A stretch of DNA of 40,441 nt from an uncultured Lachnospiraceae bacterium. Its GTDB lineage: Bacteria > Bacillota > Clostridia > Lachnospirales > Lachnospiraceae. The stretch's first letter is position 1, and the number at the start of each line of letters is the position of its first letter. Below the pieces are notes generated by a model. It was given only the letters and a program-made list of their open reading frames with translations, was not told where the DNA came from and searched no databases. The stretch is taken from NCBI GenBank assembly GCA_910577065.1, contig CAJTLD010000009.1:1-40441 (forward strand). The letters are read 5' to 3'. Both the position numbers and the translations under genes were made by a program. Shown here in pieces: positions 22,597-31,530 of the stretch.

Positions 22597-24702
22597 TTAT
22601 ATCCTTTTCAAAATAACGGCGGTATGTCCCTGCATAGTAATCGCCGCTATTCCCCGGTTTACCGCGTACTCTTCCGGCATCAGGGAATACCCTTTGCCGG
22701 TCGTCATAATCAGGCAGCGAAGTCCCGCTGTCAGAGGGATTCCGGCAGCCGTAACCGAAAGTTCCATCTTCCGTTCCCCGTCGTCACTGTTTACGATGAT
22801 AACAAACTGCTGTTCCCTGGTAAACCGGGCATAACACAAAAGCTTCTCCTCGCCTTTTAAAAACTGGAACGATCCGGTACGGAATGCCTGATACTCCTTA
22901 TGTATCCGGATCAACTCCCGGTGCAGGTCAATTAATTCCCGGTTTTCATGTCCCCATGGATACGTCCGCCTGTTATCCGGATCGGTAAAACCGCAAAGCC
23001 CCGCCTCGTCTCCGTAATACAGAGCCGGCGCCCCCGGCCATGTCATCTGCACCAGGACGGCCTGGCGCATTACGCTGTAATCCACACCTTCACTTGCCGC
23101 AGCCGCCCCCAAACATTCCACCCTGCCCGCTTTGTGGTTTGTGCGCGTTAAAAACCGGGAATGATCGTGGTTTGAAAGCTGGTTCATGGAGCAAAGCAGC
23201 GATGGCGTAAGAAAACTTGTCATATAATGACGCATTGCCCCCTCAAAATACTCGATTTTTCCGATGCGCTCCGGGAAAAATTCATCACTGTGCTTTTCCA
23301 TACCTGTCAGAAAAAAAGTAAGGGGCTCCATAAACGCCGTATAGTTCATGATCGTATCCCACTGATCGCCTGCCAGCCACTCTTTTGGATCCCCGTAATG
23401 CTCCGCCAGGATAACGGCATTCGGATTAGCCTGCTTGACCGCCTTACGGAAATTACGCCAGAACCGGTGGTTAAACTCTCTTGTATGCCCCAAATCCTCC
23501 GCTACATCCAGTCTCCAGCCGTCGCAGCAATAAGGTTCCGATACCCATTTACGCGCAATACGCAAAATATCGGCGCACAGGCGGTCTGACTTTTCGTAAT
23601 TCAGCTTCGGAAGCGTCTCATGCCCCCACCAGCCCTCATACTCTTTATTTGTTTCCCAGGACGCGTCCTCCTCCTTGAATTTAAAATAACTGCGATAGGG
23701 GCTTTCCCGCTTCAGGTACGCGCCGGGCGCAAACCCTTTGCGGCCTTCATAAATCCCTTCCCGATCCATCCAGCAGTTAAACGAGCCACAATGGTTGAAT
23801 ACGCCGTCTAAAATTACTTTCATGCCCCGTTTGTGCGCTTCTTTTACAAATTCCGCAAAAAACGCATTGCTAGCCTCCAGGTTCGCCTGGCTCGTAACGC
23901 GGGTGCGGTACCGCGTTGCATTGCGGTTATCCTGATCGCCTTCTGCCAGAAGCTCTCCTTCGTCCTCTATAATTTTGGCAAAGTGCGGGTCTATATGGTC
24001 GTAATCCTGAATATCGTATTTGTGGTTGGAGGGCGAAACAAACAGAGGATTAAAATAAATCACTTCCACGCCAAGATCCGAAAGATAATCCAGCTTTTCC
24101 CATACGCCTGCAATATCCCCTCCGTAAAATTCCCCTACGCTGAAATTTTCCGGGCATTTCCCCCACTGATCGTCCGGCACTCTCGTACTCTGCGTCCGGA
24201 TATAAAAATATTCTCCGTCCAGCACATCGTTGGAAGAATCCCCATTACAAAACCTATCTACCATAATCTGGTAAATAACCGCCCCCTTTGCCCAATCCGG
24301 CGTTGAAAATCCCGGCACTATCCTGAAAAAATAAGGCTCCCTCAACTCCCTGGCCACTCCATAACGATCATAGTAACACTGCGCCTGCCCGCTGGAAATT
24401 TCAAAATAATAGGAAAACGGCTCTGTGCCAAGCTGTATGTCAACCGAATAATAATCAAACGCATCGTCACTGTCCGAAAACTGCATCGGATAACTTGTTT
24501 TGTCCGTGCACAGCCAAATCATATCCACATTGTACTTTGCGGTCCGGAACCGAATGGTAACTATTTCATTCTCACCCGGTTCCGGAGGAATCCGGTAATC
24601 TTTTGTCCCGTCCGAAAATAACGCCTCTTTGCGCAAAACCGGCCTCATCTGCATAATATATTGGTGTATTTTATTTAGGTCGTACATAGTTTTACGTTTC
24701 AT
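22597..24702 (-). CDS. GH13 alpha-glucan hydrolase (neopullulanase/cyclomaltodextrinase-like)
   Basis: The 701-residue enzyme has an N-terminal CBM34-like beta domain (about 1-130) and a GH13 barrel. Conserved regions are visible: region I DGVFNH; region II DGWRLDVAED near residue 396 with the nucleophile Asp; region III ILAEHYGD near 434 with the acid Glu; and region IV LSNHDHSR near 512 with the third Asp. No signal peptide is seen, so it acts inside the cell on maltodextrins, cyclodextrins or pullulan fragments taken up by the cell. The ATG at 24702 follows AGGAAGAG. A hairpin with a long T-run lies only about 50 bases upstream of the gene, with a TATAAT-box further up, so expression may be controlled by attenuation. 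The precise specificity is not readable. Confidence 0.93.
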   Translation of the reverse strand: MKRKTMYDLNKIHQYIMQMRPVLRKEALFSDGTKDYRIPPEPGENEIVTIRFRTAKYNVDMIWLCTDKTSYPMQFSDSDDAFDYYSVDIQLGTEPFSYYFEISSGQAQCYYDRYGVARELREPYFFRIVPGFSTPDWAKGAVIYQIMVDRFCNGDSSNDVLDGEYFYIRTQSTRVPDDQWGKCPENFSVGEFYGGDIAGVWEKLDYLSDLGVEVIYFNPLFVSPSNHKYDIQDYDHIDPHFAKIIEDEGELLAEGDQDNRNATRYRTRVTSQANLEASNAFFAEFVKEAHKRGMKVILDGVFNHCGSFNCWMDREGIYEGRKGFAPGAYLKRESPYRSYFKFKEEDASWETNKEYEGWWGHETLPKLNYEKSDRLCADILRIARKWVSEPYCCDGWRLDVAEDLGHTREFNHRFWRNFRKAVKQANPNAVILAEHYGDPKEWLAGDQWDTIMNYTAFMEPLTFFLTGMEKHSDEFFPERIGKIEYFEGAMRHYMTSFLTPSLLCSMNQLSNHDHSRFLTRTNHKAGRVECLGAAAASEGVDYSVMRQAVLVQMTWPGAPALYYGDEAGLCGFTDPDNRRTYPWGHENRELIDLHRELIRIHKEYQAFRTGSFQFLKGEEKLLCYARFTREQQFVIIVNSDDGERKMELSVTAAGIPLTAGLRCLIMTTGKGYSLMPEEYAVNRGIAAITMQGHTAVILKRI

Positions 24703-24754
24703 ATCGTCTCTTCCTCTTTCCTGAATATTTTAAAACATATTATTTTGGGAAAAA

Positions 24755-24780
24755 AAAAGACAGCCAATATGCTGTCTTTT
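24755..24780 (-). terminator. Strong intrinsic terminator between ftsH and the GH13 gene, possible attenuator
   Basis: AAAAGACAGC (24755-24764) and GCTGTCTTTT (24771-24780) form a perfect stem with a 6-base loop. T-runs follow on both strands, nine T on the minus strand. It ends the ftsH operon but stands between the only TATAAT-box in this gap and the GH13 start codon. Confidence 0.85.
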
Positions 24781-24849
24781 TTAGGAGAAGGTATTTTTAC
24801 TATGGGGTGTAGCAAAAACTTTATATAATGTATTGGGGGTTTTACGAGT

Positions 24850-24934
24850 ATTATAATAGCACCGCAAAGCGAATAAGTGTGCACAAACTTCACAAAATTT
24901 CACAAGTTTTTTTGTGAAATATGCACAAATTCAC
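24850..24934 (-). promoter_or_regulatory. Probable promoter with operator cluster
   Basis: On the minus strand TATAAT lies at 24850-24855 with a weak -35 (CTTATT, 16-base spacing). Upstream is the palindrome ATTTCACAA-GTTTTT-TTGTGAAAT (24897-24920), flanked by direct repeats TGCACAAACTTCAC (24880-24893) and TGCACAAATTCAC (24922-24934). This layout suggests a regulated promoter for the GH13 gene. Confidence 0.4.
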
Positions 24935-24943
24935 TTCTGTCTG

Positions 24944-26770
24944 CTACTGAAAAAGCGCTTCAAACTCTTCCCTGCTGATCTTCTCTTTTTCTAATAAAAG
25001 TCCTGCACATCGATTTAAAACATCTTCATATTCATTTATAATTTTTCTGGCTTTGGCATAACATTCGTCTATTATGCGTTTTACCTCCTCGTCAATCCTG
25101 GTGGCTACGCTTTCTCCGTATCCTCTGGCATGAGCCAAATCCCTGCCGATAAATACCTGATCGTCCTCGTTGGCATAGTTGATAAGGCCGACATTCTCCG
25201 ACATGCCGTACTTTGTCACCATCGCTTTAGCAAGCTGGGTCGCCTGTTTGATATCCTGCGAAGCGCCTGTTGTAATATCGTCGAATATCATTTCTTCCGC
25301 CACGCGCCCGCCCAGATCCACAACGATCTCCTGCAGCATGCGCCCTTTTGTATTAAACATTTCATCCCGTTCCGGAAGCGGCATCGTATAACCTGCAGCC
25401 CCGCCGCCCGTGGGGATAATCGACACCGAATAAACAGGGCCGACATCCGGCAGGACGTGGAATAAAATGGCGTGCCCCGCTTCGTGGAAGGCCGTAATCC
25501 GTTTCTCTTTGTCGCTGATAATACGGCTCTTTTTCTCCGCGCCGATACCTACTTTGACAAAGGATTTACGTATATCGTTCTGAACAATATACGCGCGGTC
25601 TTCCTTGGCTGCGTTGATTGCAGCCTCATTGAGCAGGTTTTCCAGATCCGCGCCCGTAAAGCCTGCCGTCGTCTGGGCAACCTGTTTTAAATCCACATCA
25701 TCGCCCAACGGCTTGTTTTTCGCGTGGACGTGTAATATCTGCTCCCTGCCGCCGATATCCGGCCTGCCTACGTGAATCTTACGGTCAAACCTGCCCGGAC
25801 GCAAAATCGCCGGATCCAGAATATCTACGCGGTTCGTCGCCGCCATTACAATAATTCCCTCGTTGGTGCCAAACCCGTCCATTTCTACAAGCATCTGGTT
25901 TAACGTCTGTTCGCGCTCGTCATGGCCGCCGCCCATCCCGGTGCCCCTGCGCCGCGCCACGGCGTCAATTTCGTCTATAAACACAATACACGGAGCGTTG
26001 CGTTTCGCGTCGTCAAACAAATCGCGGACGCGGGACGCCCCCACGCCGACGAACATTTCCACAAAATCAGAACCGGAAATACTAAAAAACGGCACGCCGG
26101 CCTCCCCTGCCACAGCCTTTGCAAGCAGCGTCTTACCGGTTCCGGGAGGGCCTACCAGCAGGATGCCCTTTGGGATCCTTGCGCCCAATCGGCTGTATTT
26201 TCTCGGCGACTTTAAAAAGTCAACCAGTTCTTCCAGTTCTTCTTTTTCTTCCCGAAGCCCCGCCACTTTTTCAAAATTCATTTTATTGTCGTTGGTGGAA
26301 AGCCTCGCACGGCTTCTGCCGAAATTGAGCATCCTGGTTCCTCCTGCGCCGCCCCCGCCGTTTGCCCCTGCCGCCTGGTTGGACATAATAATAAACAAAA
26401 TAAACATTGCCGTCAGCACAATCAGAAGCGGCAGCAGATTCATAAGCCAGCTTTCGGGCGGCACGTCTTCCAGATAATAGTTGTGAAAGCCTTTTTTATC
26501 GAGCATATCCTGTATATCGTTGACGTCCGATACATACAGTTCCTTTACGACGCTGTTGTGCAGACGGATATTTAAAATACCGGTCGGAATCTCCCTGTTT
26601 TGTTCTATCTCTATATAAACTATCTCGCCCGCATTCAATGCGTTCTGGAAATCAGTAAGAGTGTATGGGTTATCCACTATTTTCCTTGTATCCAGCGCCA
26701 TCCAGACAATAATTACAATGCCTACAAGCGCCGCATAAAAACTAAAATTCCTAAGTTCTTTTCTGTCCAA
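24944..26770 (-). CDS. ftsH: ATP-dependent zinc metalloprotease FtsH
   Basis: The 608-residue membrane protease unfolds and degrades misassembled membrane proteins and regulatory proteins. Two membrane segments flank the extracytoplasmic part (about 8-26 and 108-128). The AAA domain shows Walker A GPPGTGKT near 205, Walker B IVFIDEIDAV, and the second region of homology (AATNRVDILDPAILRPGRFD). The peptidase zinc site HEAGHAI is near 431. The start is TTG at 26770 with AAGGAGG 8 bases upstream. In Firmicutes FtsH is also needed for sporulation. It ends the tilS-hpt-ftsH series and lies 13 bases behind hpt. Confidence 0.98.
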   Translation of the reverse strand: MDRKELRNFSFYAALVGIVIIVWMALDTRKIVDNPYTLTDFQNALNAGEIVYIEIEQNREIPTGILNIRLHNSVVKELYVSDVNDIQDMLDKKGFHNYYLEDVPPESWLMNLLPLLIVLTAMFILFIIMSNQAAGANGGGGAGGTRMLNFGRSRARLSTNDNKMNFEKVAGLREEKEELEELVDFLKSPRKYSRLGARIPKGILLVGPPGTGKTLLAKAVAGEAGVPFFSISGSDFVEMFVGVGASRVRDLFDDAKRNAPCIVFIDEIDAVARRRGTGMGGGHDEREQTLNQMLVEMDGFGTNEGIIVMAATNRVDILDPAILRPGRFDRKIHVGRPDIGGREQILHVHAKNKPLGDDVDLKQVAQTTAGFTGADLENLLNEAAINAAKEDRAYIVQNDIRKSFVKVGIGAEKKSRIISDKEKRITAFHEAGHAILFHVLPDVGPVYSVSIIPTGGGAAGYTMPLPERDEMFNTKGRMLQEIVVDLGGRVAEEMIFDDITTGASQDIKQATQLAKAMVTKYGMSENVGLINYANEDDQVFIGRDLAHARGYGESVATRIDEEVKRIIDECYAKARKIINEYEDVLNRCAGLLLEKEKISREEFEALFQ

Positions 26771-26783
26771 CTGGAATCCTCCT

Positions 26784-27308
26784 TTAGTCTAATTCAACTA
26801 CGCCGATATACGGCAGATTACGGTATTTCTGCGCATAGTCCAACCCGTAACCCACTACAAATTCATCCGGTATATCAAAGCATGTATAATCCACATGTAT
26901 TTCCTTTACACGCCGCTCCGGTTTATCCAACAGCGTGCATAGCCTTAAGCTTTTGGGCCCCTGGTTGTTCAGATATTCCAACAGATAACTTAACGTCCTG
27001 CCAGAATCAATAATATCCTCCACTACCAGCACGTCCTTGCCCTGGATACTCAAATCCAGATCCTTGACAATTTTTACCACTCCGCTGGATTTGGTATCCG
27101 CCCCGTAACTCGAAACGGACATAAAATCCATGGAAACCGGAACCGTCACTCTTTTGGAAAGTTCACATGTAAAGAATACGCCTCCCTTTAACACGCAGAT
27201 CATATGGATCTCCTTCCCTTCATAATCCCGGCTGATCTGCGCCGCAATTTCCGCAATCCTTCGATCCACTTCTTCTTCCGATAACAACACACGGACTGTT
27301 TCACTCAT
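26784..27308 (-). CDS. hpt: Hypoxanthine phosphoribosyltransferase
   Basis: The 174-residue enzyme salvages hypoxanthine (and usually guanine) with PRPP to form IMP or GMP. The PRPP-binding motif VLVVEDIIDSGRTLSYLLEY lies near residues 90-110. The active-site loop (MSVSSYG) and C-terminal FVVGYGLDYAQKYRNLPYIG are typical. The ATG at 27308 overlaps the tilS stop by 4 bases, and GGAGG lies within the end of tilS. The tilS-hpt-ftsH order is conserved in Firmicutes. Confidence 0.97.
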   Translation of the reverse strand: MSETVRVLLSEEEVDRRIAEIAAQISRDYEGKEIHMICVLKGGVFFTCELSKRVTVPVSMDFMSVSSYGADTKSSGVVKIVKDLDLSIQGKDVLVVEDIIDSGRTLSYLLEYLNNQGPKSLRLCTLLDKPERRVKEIHVDYTCFDIPDEFVVGYGLDYAQKYRNLPYIGVVELD

Positions 27309-28702
27309 GATTCTTCCTCCATAAACTGTACTTCCAACACTCTTTTCGTATCCCCTGTAATTTTATAATAAGCGCTGATCCGGTAACCAATCGCCCATAA
27401 TATATGGGAACCTTCCGCCAAAAGCGGTATCCGGGCCCGCATATGCTTCGGAACCTTTTCATTGATCCAGTAATCTTTCAGCTTTTGCCTGCGTCCCTGC
27501 GAATCCAATATAAAATAATCGCCCGGTTCTCTGTTTCTAATGTAAAGCCTATTTTTTATCTTATCATAATCAAACCATTTCGTATACAGATTTTTGGGAA
27601 TTTTTACATCTTTTTGCGTAATTTCGATAATCCTTCCAATAACCGTCCCCCCGAAAACCGCCGTCGGGGTTTGCGATACGCCAAACGGTATCCGGGCCGG
27701 AACCGTTCCGTCATCACCCGCCCCGCCCTTTGAAAAAAGCAGCATACCATAACTGTTTTCCGCCAAAACGCCGTACGGCAGGGAAATTCTTTTGCCCGTC
27801 GGGCCATGCGCAAGCAAAAACAGCGCTTCCAAATGCTCCCTGGAAATATCTTTCCTGCTTCCGGCCGCTTTTGCTGCCAGTTCCAAAAGCGCGCGCTTTT
27901 GTAAAAAGGGCGGATATGGCGCAAGCTCCTGTGCCCGAAAGCAGATACTCCCGTCGCCGGGCAGTTCCATACCGGCCTGTAAAATCTTATCCGTTTCCTG
28001 CTGCAAATATGCGCAAATTTCCTGTACGTCTTCGGAAAGACTGCCCATATGTACGACGCAGTTTTGATTCACCCGGCTCAGCTGCGGCATCACGCGGTTT
28101 CGTATCCGGTTGCGGCTGTAATGCACGTCGGTATTGGTAGAATCGATCCGGTAGCCCTGCCCGGCTTCTTTTAAAAACTGTTCTATTTCATATCTCGTCA
28201 CACATAAGAGCGGGCGGATCAAAGCGCCCCTGACAGGGCGGATCCCGGCCAGGCCGTCTATCCCGCTTCCCCTGCAAAGATGAAACAGCAGCGTTTCCGC
28301 ATTGTCATCCCCATGATGCGCTACCGCCGTCTTTACCTGTTTTCCTCCCAGGCGTATCCTTTCCTCTTCAAACGCCTGATAGCGCAGGTTCCTGCCGGCT
28401 TCTTCCAGGGAAATCCTCTGTTTTTCGGCTGTTTCCGGCGTCGGGACGCGTTTCACGGAATACGGGATATCGTACCGTTTTGCAAGTTCTTGTGCAAAAC
28501 GCATGTCCGAAAGGCTCTCTTCCCCGCGGATCCCATGCTCGATATGTATTGCCGATATTGTAAAATCCATCTCATACCGCAGCCTCTCCAAAACCAGGAG
28601 CAAACAGACCGAATCCGCTCCCCCGGACAGCGCCACGCTGATATGATCTCCCTTTTGCACCATATCAAAGCGCTTCATAAAAGCCGCAATTTTTTTTATC
28701 AT
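27305..28702 (-). CDS. tilS: tRNA(Ile)-lysidine synthetase
   Basis: The 465-residue enzyme adds lysine to C34 of tRNA-Ile(CAU), which lets it read AUA. The PP-loop motif ISVALSGGADSVCLLLVL lies near residue 25. Conserved AIHIEHGIRGEES and HHGDDNAET motifs follow, and a C-terminal lysidine-synthetase domain (NREPGDYFILDSQGRRQKLK) ends the protein. The ATG at 28702 has GGGAGG directly upstream; the GTG at 28714 is part of that region. It is followed by hpt with overlap. Confidence 0.96.
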   Translation of the reverse strand: MIKKIAAFMKRFDMVQKGDHISVALSGGADSVCLLLVLERLRYEMDFTISAIHIEHGIRGEESLSDMRFAQELAKRYDIPYSVKRVPTPETAEKQRISLEEAGRNLRYQAFEEERIRLGGKQVKTAVAHHGDDNAETLLFHLCRGSGIDGLAGIRPVRGALIRPLLCVTRYEIEQFLKEAGQGYRIDSTNTDVHYSRNRIRNRVMPQLSRVNQNCVVHMGSLSEDVQEICAYLQQETDKILQAGMELPGDGSICFRAQELAPYPPFLQKRALLELAAKAAGSRKDISREHLEALFLLAHGPTGKRISLPYGVLAENSYGMLLFSKGGAGDDGTVPARIPFGVSQTPTAVFGGTVIGRIIEITQKDVKIPKNLYTKWFDYDKIKNRLYIRNREPGDYFILDSQGRRQKLKDYWINEKVPKHMRARIPLLAEGSHILWAIGYRISAYYKITGDTKRVLEVQFMEEES

Positions 28703-28740
28703 ACTGCCTCCCACCAGGCCGAAACGGGCCTGATTTTGTA

Positions 28741-30582
28741 TTAACTTTCCCAGACGGCGGCCGCAAGAACCGTCATATCGTCCCTGATCTGGCCGCCCGT
28801 ACAGACCATAACCTGATCCAGAAGCTGTTTGGCCAGAAGGCCGGGATGATTGGTCTTAATCCCTGCAATCATATCTTCCAGCGTTTCTTCCGGCCTGTCC
28901 GTATGCAGATATTCTAACACACCATCTGTGATCATGACAAGGAAATCTCCGTCAGAAAGCTGTTTGGTAGCCTGTTCTATTTCTATTTCATAGCTGACTC
29001 CTACCGGCAGCGAAGTAGACAGCAGGCATTCCACCCCGCCGTCCTTATGGCGGATAAACGTTGCGGATGCGCCTATTTTATAAAATTCGGTTTCCCCGGT
29101 ATACAGGTTTACGGAAGCGATATCCACAGTGGAATACTGCTCGTCGTCCCCGTGAATTACCATAGCGGAATTTAACATTTTAATCGCCGTCTCTTTTGTA
29201 AAGCCCGCTTCAATAAACCGCTCCAGCAAATCCAGCACCAGTTCGCTCTCCTTACAGGCGCGCGCGCCAAATCCCATGCCGTCGGACAGGCAGAGCACCA
29301 GCTCCCCGTCCTCTTTTTCCAAAAAAGAAAAGTTGTCCCCGGAAATTGTCGCGCCGTCCTTTGTGAGCCTTGCCACCCCATGCACGGCCTGGAACGAGGG
29401 CTTTTCTTCATAAATAATCTCCGACGTATCCTTCCCGACAAACGTCCTGGCGTCTTTGTGCGGCATCATAGGAAGCCCGACGGCTCCCACCACCGCTTTG
29501 GTCAGATCTTTGACCGCCACACAGTTTCCCCATCTTGACCGGACTTTTAACACAGCCTGGATATGGCCGTCGTTTTTGCGGTACAGATGCGCTTCCTGCG
29601 CCACAATCCCGCATTCTTTGGCACGGTAACGGATTTCGGCCAGCAGGCGTTTTTCCTCTGCGTCCAAAAGCTTTGCTTCATTGGCGCAGTCCTGCATAAT
29701 AAACGCCATTGCGTCCAGCTGCTGCGCTATCACCTCACGGTTTTCCAGCAGTCGGTTATACCATGCCTTATTCAGGCGTACCTGTTCAAATACCGCTATC
29801 GCCTCCTGTTCCACATGTCCCGCATAGCAGCAGTTTGCTTCCAGTTCCCTTTTGGTTTCTTCGTCCGCTTCCCCGCTGTGCAGAAGACTGGCCAAAAGAC
29901 GGCCGAACACCCCGTACATAGTCTGGTTGGAAGGCGCCCAGCAAATTGCGCAGGTATCGCAGCCGCTGCAGATTCGCCCGGCGACCTCCTGCTGTATCTG
30001 CGCAATTTCCTCCTGCCCGATATCCGTCCGCCGTTCCATTGCGAAAAAAGCTTTTGAGAGCCCCTCAAAACTCTTGGCGTAATTTAACAGGCGCTGTCCC
30101 TGGTATCCGTCCTGCGCCCCCGCCAAAACGGCGGGTTCTTCCTTTTCTTCCAAAAACAAATGCACGCCTCTTGCACAAAGTATGCCAAACCCAAAAATAA
30201 AGACCGCTTCACAAATTGCCGCCGCAAGCGTGACCTGGTTCTTAAAATCAAAAATACCTCCAAAAACAGAAAGCGCAAACGTCCCGCCGGAAGCGGCAAC
30301 CGCCGCCACGACCGTATAACAGCGTTTGTCCACCCACTCTGACAGGCGCACCGTAACCGCTATAATCAGAAGCGCCATCGCATATTTGGCAATTACAGTA
30401 ATCGGGATAAACGCTACCATCCCGGCAAACATCCCCGCCGACAAAAGCCATCGGGCGCGTTCGTCTAAATACACGGCCGCAAAATACGCCGGAACCAACG
30501 GGTAACATCCCATTACAGAGATCCGGCAGAGCAGCCCTCCTGCAATACCAACCGCCAATTGTTTCCATCCTGTCCTCTTCAT
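28741..30582 (-). CDS. spoIIE: Stage II sporulation protein E (PP2C-type phosphatase)
   Basis: The 613-residue membrane phosphatase dephosphorylates SpoIIAA in the forespore and so activates sigma-F; it also acts at the polar septum. The first 150 or so residues contain several hydrophobic segments. A middle region with cysteines (CSGCDTCAICW) follows. The PP2C domain (about 395-613) shows SGDNFSFLE, LCLSDGMGFGARACKESELV and LVMITDGVLEYL with the metal-binding aspartates. It is shorter than the 827 residues of Bacillus subtilis SpoIIE because fewer membrane segments are present, as in other Lachnospiraceae. AGGAGG precedes the ATG. The promoter has a 21-base spacer and a Spo0A-like box. Confidence 0.96.
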   Translation of the reverse strand: MKRTGWKQLAVGIAGGLLCRISVMGCYPLVPAYFAAVYLDERARWLLSAGMFAGMVAFIPITVIAKYAMALLIIAVTVRLSEWVDKRCYTVVAAVAASGGTFALSVFGGIFDFKNQVTLAAAICEAVFIFGFGILCARGVHLFLEEKEEPAVLAGAQDGYQGQRLLNYAKSFEGLSKAFFAMERRTDIGQEEIAQIQQEVAGRICSGCDTCAICWAPSNQTMYGVFGRLLASLLHSGEADEETKRELEANCCYAGHVEQEAIAVFEQVRLNKAWYNRLLENREVIAQQLDAMAFIMQDCANEAKLLDAEEKRLLAEIRYRAKECGIVAQEAHLYRKNDGHIQAVLKVRSRWGNCVAVKDLTKAVVGAVGLPMMPHKDARTFVGKDTSEIIYEEKPSFQAVHGVARLTKDGATISGDNFSFLEKEDGELVLCLSDGMGFGARACKESELVLDLLERFIEAGFTKETAIKMLNSAMVIHGDDEQYSTVDIASVNLYTGETEFYKIGASATFIRHKDGGVECLLSTSLPVGVSYEIEIEQATKQLSDGDFLVMITDGVLEYLHTDRPEETLEDMIAGIKTNHPGLLAKQLLDQVMVCTGGQIRDDMTVLAAAVWES

Positions 30583-30650
30583 ACTGTTAAATCCTCCTGG
30601 TATTCACATTTTTCCGTCCCCAAACTGTGCGGGCGGATTTTCTAAGAGGC

Positions 30651-30684
30651 ATTATAGAATCCTGCTTTTAAAATGTTTGTCAAA
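30651..30684 (-). promoter_or_regulatory. Spo0A-dependent sigma-A promoter of spoIIE (21-bp spacer)
   Basis: On the minus strand TTGACA (30678-30683) and TATAAT (30651-30656) are both perfect but separated by 21 bases instead of 17. TTTGACAAA (30676-30684), the reverse of a clostridial 0A box TTTGTCAAA, overlaps the -35. The spoIIE and spoIIG promoters of Bacillus subtilis have the same unusual layout. Confidence 0.75.
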
Positions 30685-30716
30685 CCGTCACGGGCTTTTC
30701 AAAAACTTTTCGCCAA

Positions 30717-30749
30717 AAATGCCCTCGAATTGTAGATTCGAGGGCATTT
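30717..30749 (-). terminator. Terminator behind divIC
   Basis: AAATGCCCTCGAAT (30717-30730) pairs perfectly with ATTCGAGGGCATTT (30736-30749) around a 5-base loop, and TTTTTGGC follows on the minus strand. It separates the yabP-yabQ-divIC transcript from the spoIIE promoter. Confidence 0.9.
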
Positions 30750-30770
30750 ATCCATTTCAGGATGCTCGTA

Positions 30771-31061
30771 TTATTTTTCTCTGAATATAATCTGATTGTC
30801 ATAAACCATACCCAGTTTGCTTTTCGCCGTATCTTCCACATATTCCCGGCTTCCGATATAATCTTCATAGTCCGAAAGCTGTTCTTTGCGTCCTTTTTCT
30901 TCTTCATACTGTATCTTTAAATCATTCTCCCGCGCAATGTATTCTTTGTCTTTCTGGTACAGGCGCACAATCTGGAATGACATTACCACAAGCAAAATTA
31001 CTACAATAAAAGCAATACTGCCTTTTCCCGCCTGGTTCTTTTTCCTTTTCTTTGTTCCCAT
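30771..31061 (-). CDS. divIC: Septum formation initiator DivIC/FtsB family
   Basis: The 96-residue protein has a basic cytoplasmic start, one membrane segment (IAFIVVILLVVMSFQIVRLY, about 17-36), a coiled coil (about 40-70), and the family's end (REYVEDTAKSKLGMVYDNQI). DivIC pairs with FtsL and DivIB in the division machinery. I chose the ATG at 31061 because AGAGGG lies 6 bases upstream; the ATG at 31067 directly abuts that site. It follows yabQ closely. Confidence 0.93.
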   Translation of the reverse strand: MGTKKRKKNQAGKGSIAFIVVILLVVMSFQIVRLYQKDKEYIARENDLKIQYEEEKGRKEQLSDYEDYIGSREYVEDTAKSKLGMVYDNQIIFREK

Positions 31062-31083
31062 CCGCATCCCTCTTACTTGTCTG

Positions 31084-31530
31084 TTATTGTTTACTTAAAC
31101 CTATCTTAACCGCTTTTTTTATTTTTTTCAATTCTTTTTTGAAAAAACCAAACATTTTTTTACCCGGTTTTTCCACTACGCCGAATATTTTTCCGAAAAT
31201 CTTCTGCCATATCCGCAAAATCTTTACAAAAATACGGACTACCCAGGGACTGATATACGTATTCTCCACCAGCATCCCAATCGCCACGCCTCCTAAGACA
31301 AACCAGCGCAAAAGCCCTTCGTTTTCCCGGTAGAGCATGGCAAAAATCCCAACCGCGCAAAACAGCCAGTATAACATGTCCTCCACGGCCATTAAGATCG
31401 TCCCGTGTTTTCTCATATGGCGGAAAATGCGTATCACATCATAAAAAAGCATCAAAGCGGCGCCAAACAGGAACGAAACAAGCAGCAGGCTGCCTTCCCC
31501 GGCAATGGATTCACTGATTGCGCCGTTCAT
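31084..31530 (-). CDS. yabQ: Spore cortex biosynthesis protein YabQ
   Basis: The 148-residue membrane protein has hydrophobic segments at about 13-33, 45-65 and 72-90 (FLFGAALMLFYDVIRIFRHM is the family signature) and a basic C-terminal tail. YabQ is made in the mother cell and is needed for cortex assembly in Bacillus subtilis. Its ATG overlaps the yabP stop by 4 bases, so the two are coupled. Confidence 0.93.
   Translation of the reverse strand: MNGAISESIAGEGSLLLVSFLFGAALMLFYDVIRIFRHMRKHGTILMAVEDMLYWLFCAVGIFAMLYRENEGLLRWFVLGGVAIGMLVENTYISPWVVRIFVKILRIWQKIFGKIFGVVEKPGKKMFGFFKKELKKIKKAVKIGLSKQ

Noticed and set aside
24699..24893. 64-residue minus-strand ORF upstream of the GH13 gene
   Set aside because: It runs through the terminator hairpin and promoter region, has no ribosome binding site and looks like translated intergenic DNA.
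24897..24920. CRP-type operator
   Set aside because: The TCACA and TGTGA halves are in the reverse order of a CRP site, so I list it only as an unidentified palindrome.
30680..30907. 75-residue minus-strand ORF overlapping divIC
   Set aside because: It reads through the divIC terminator in another frame and is a shadow of divIC.
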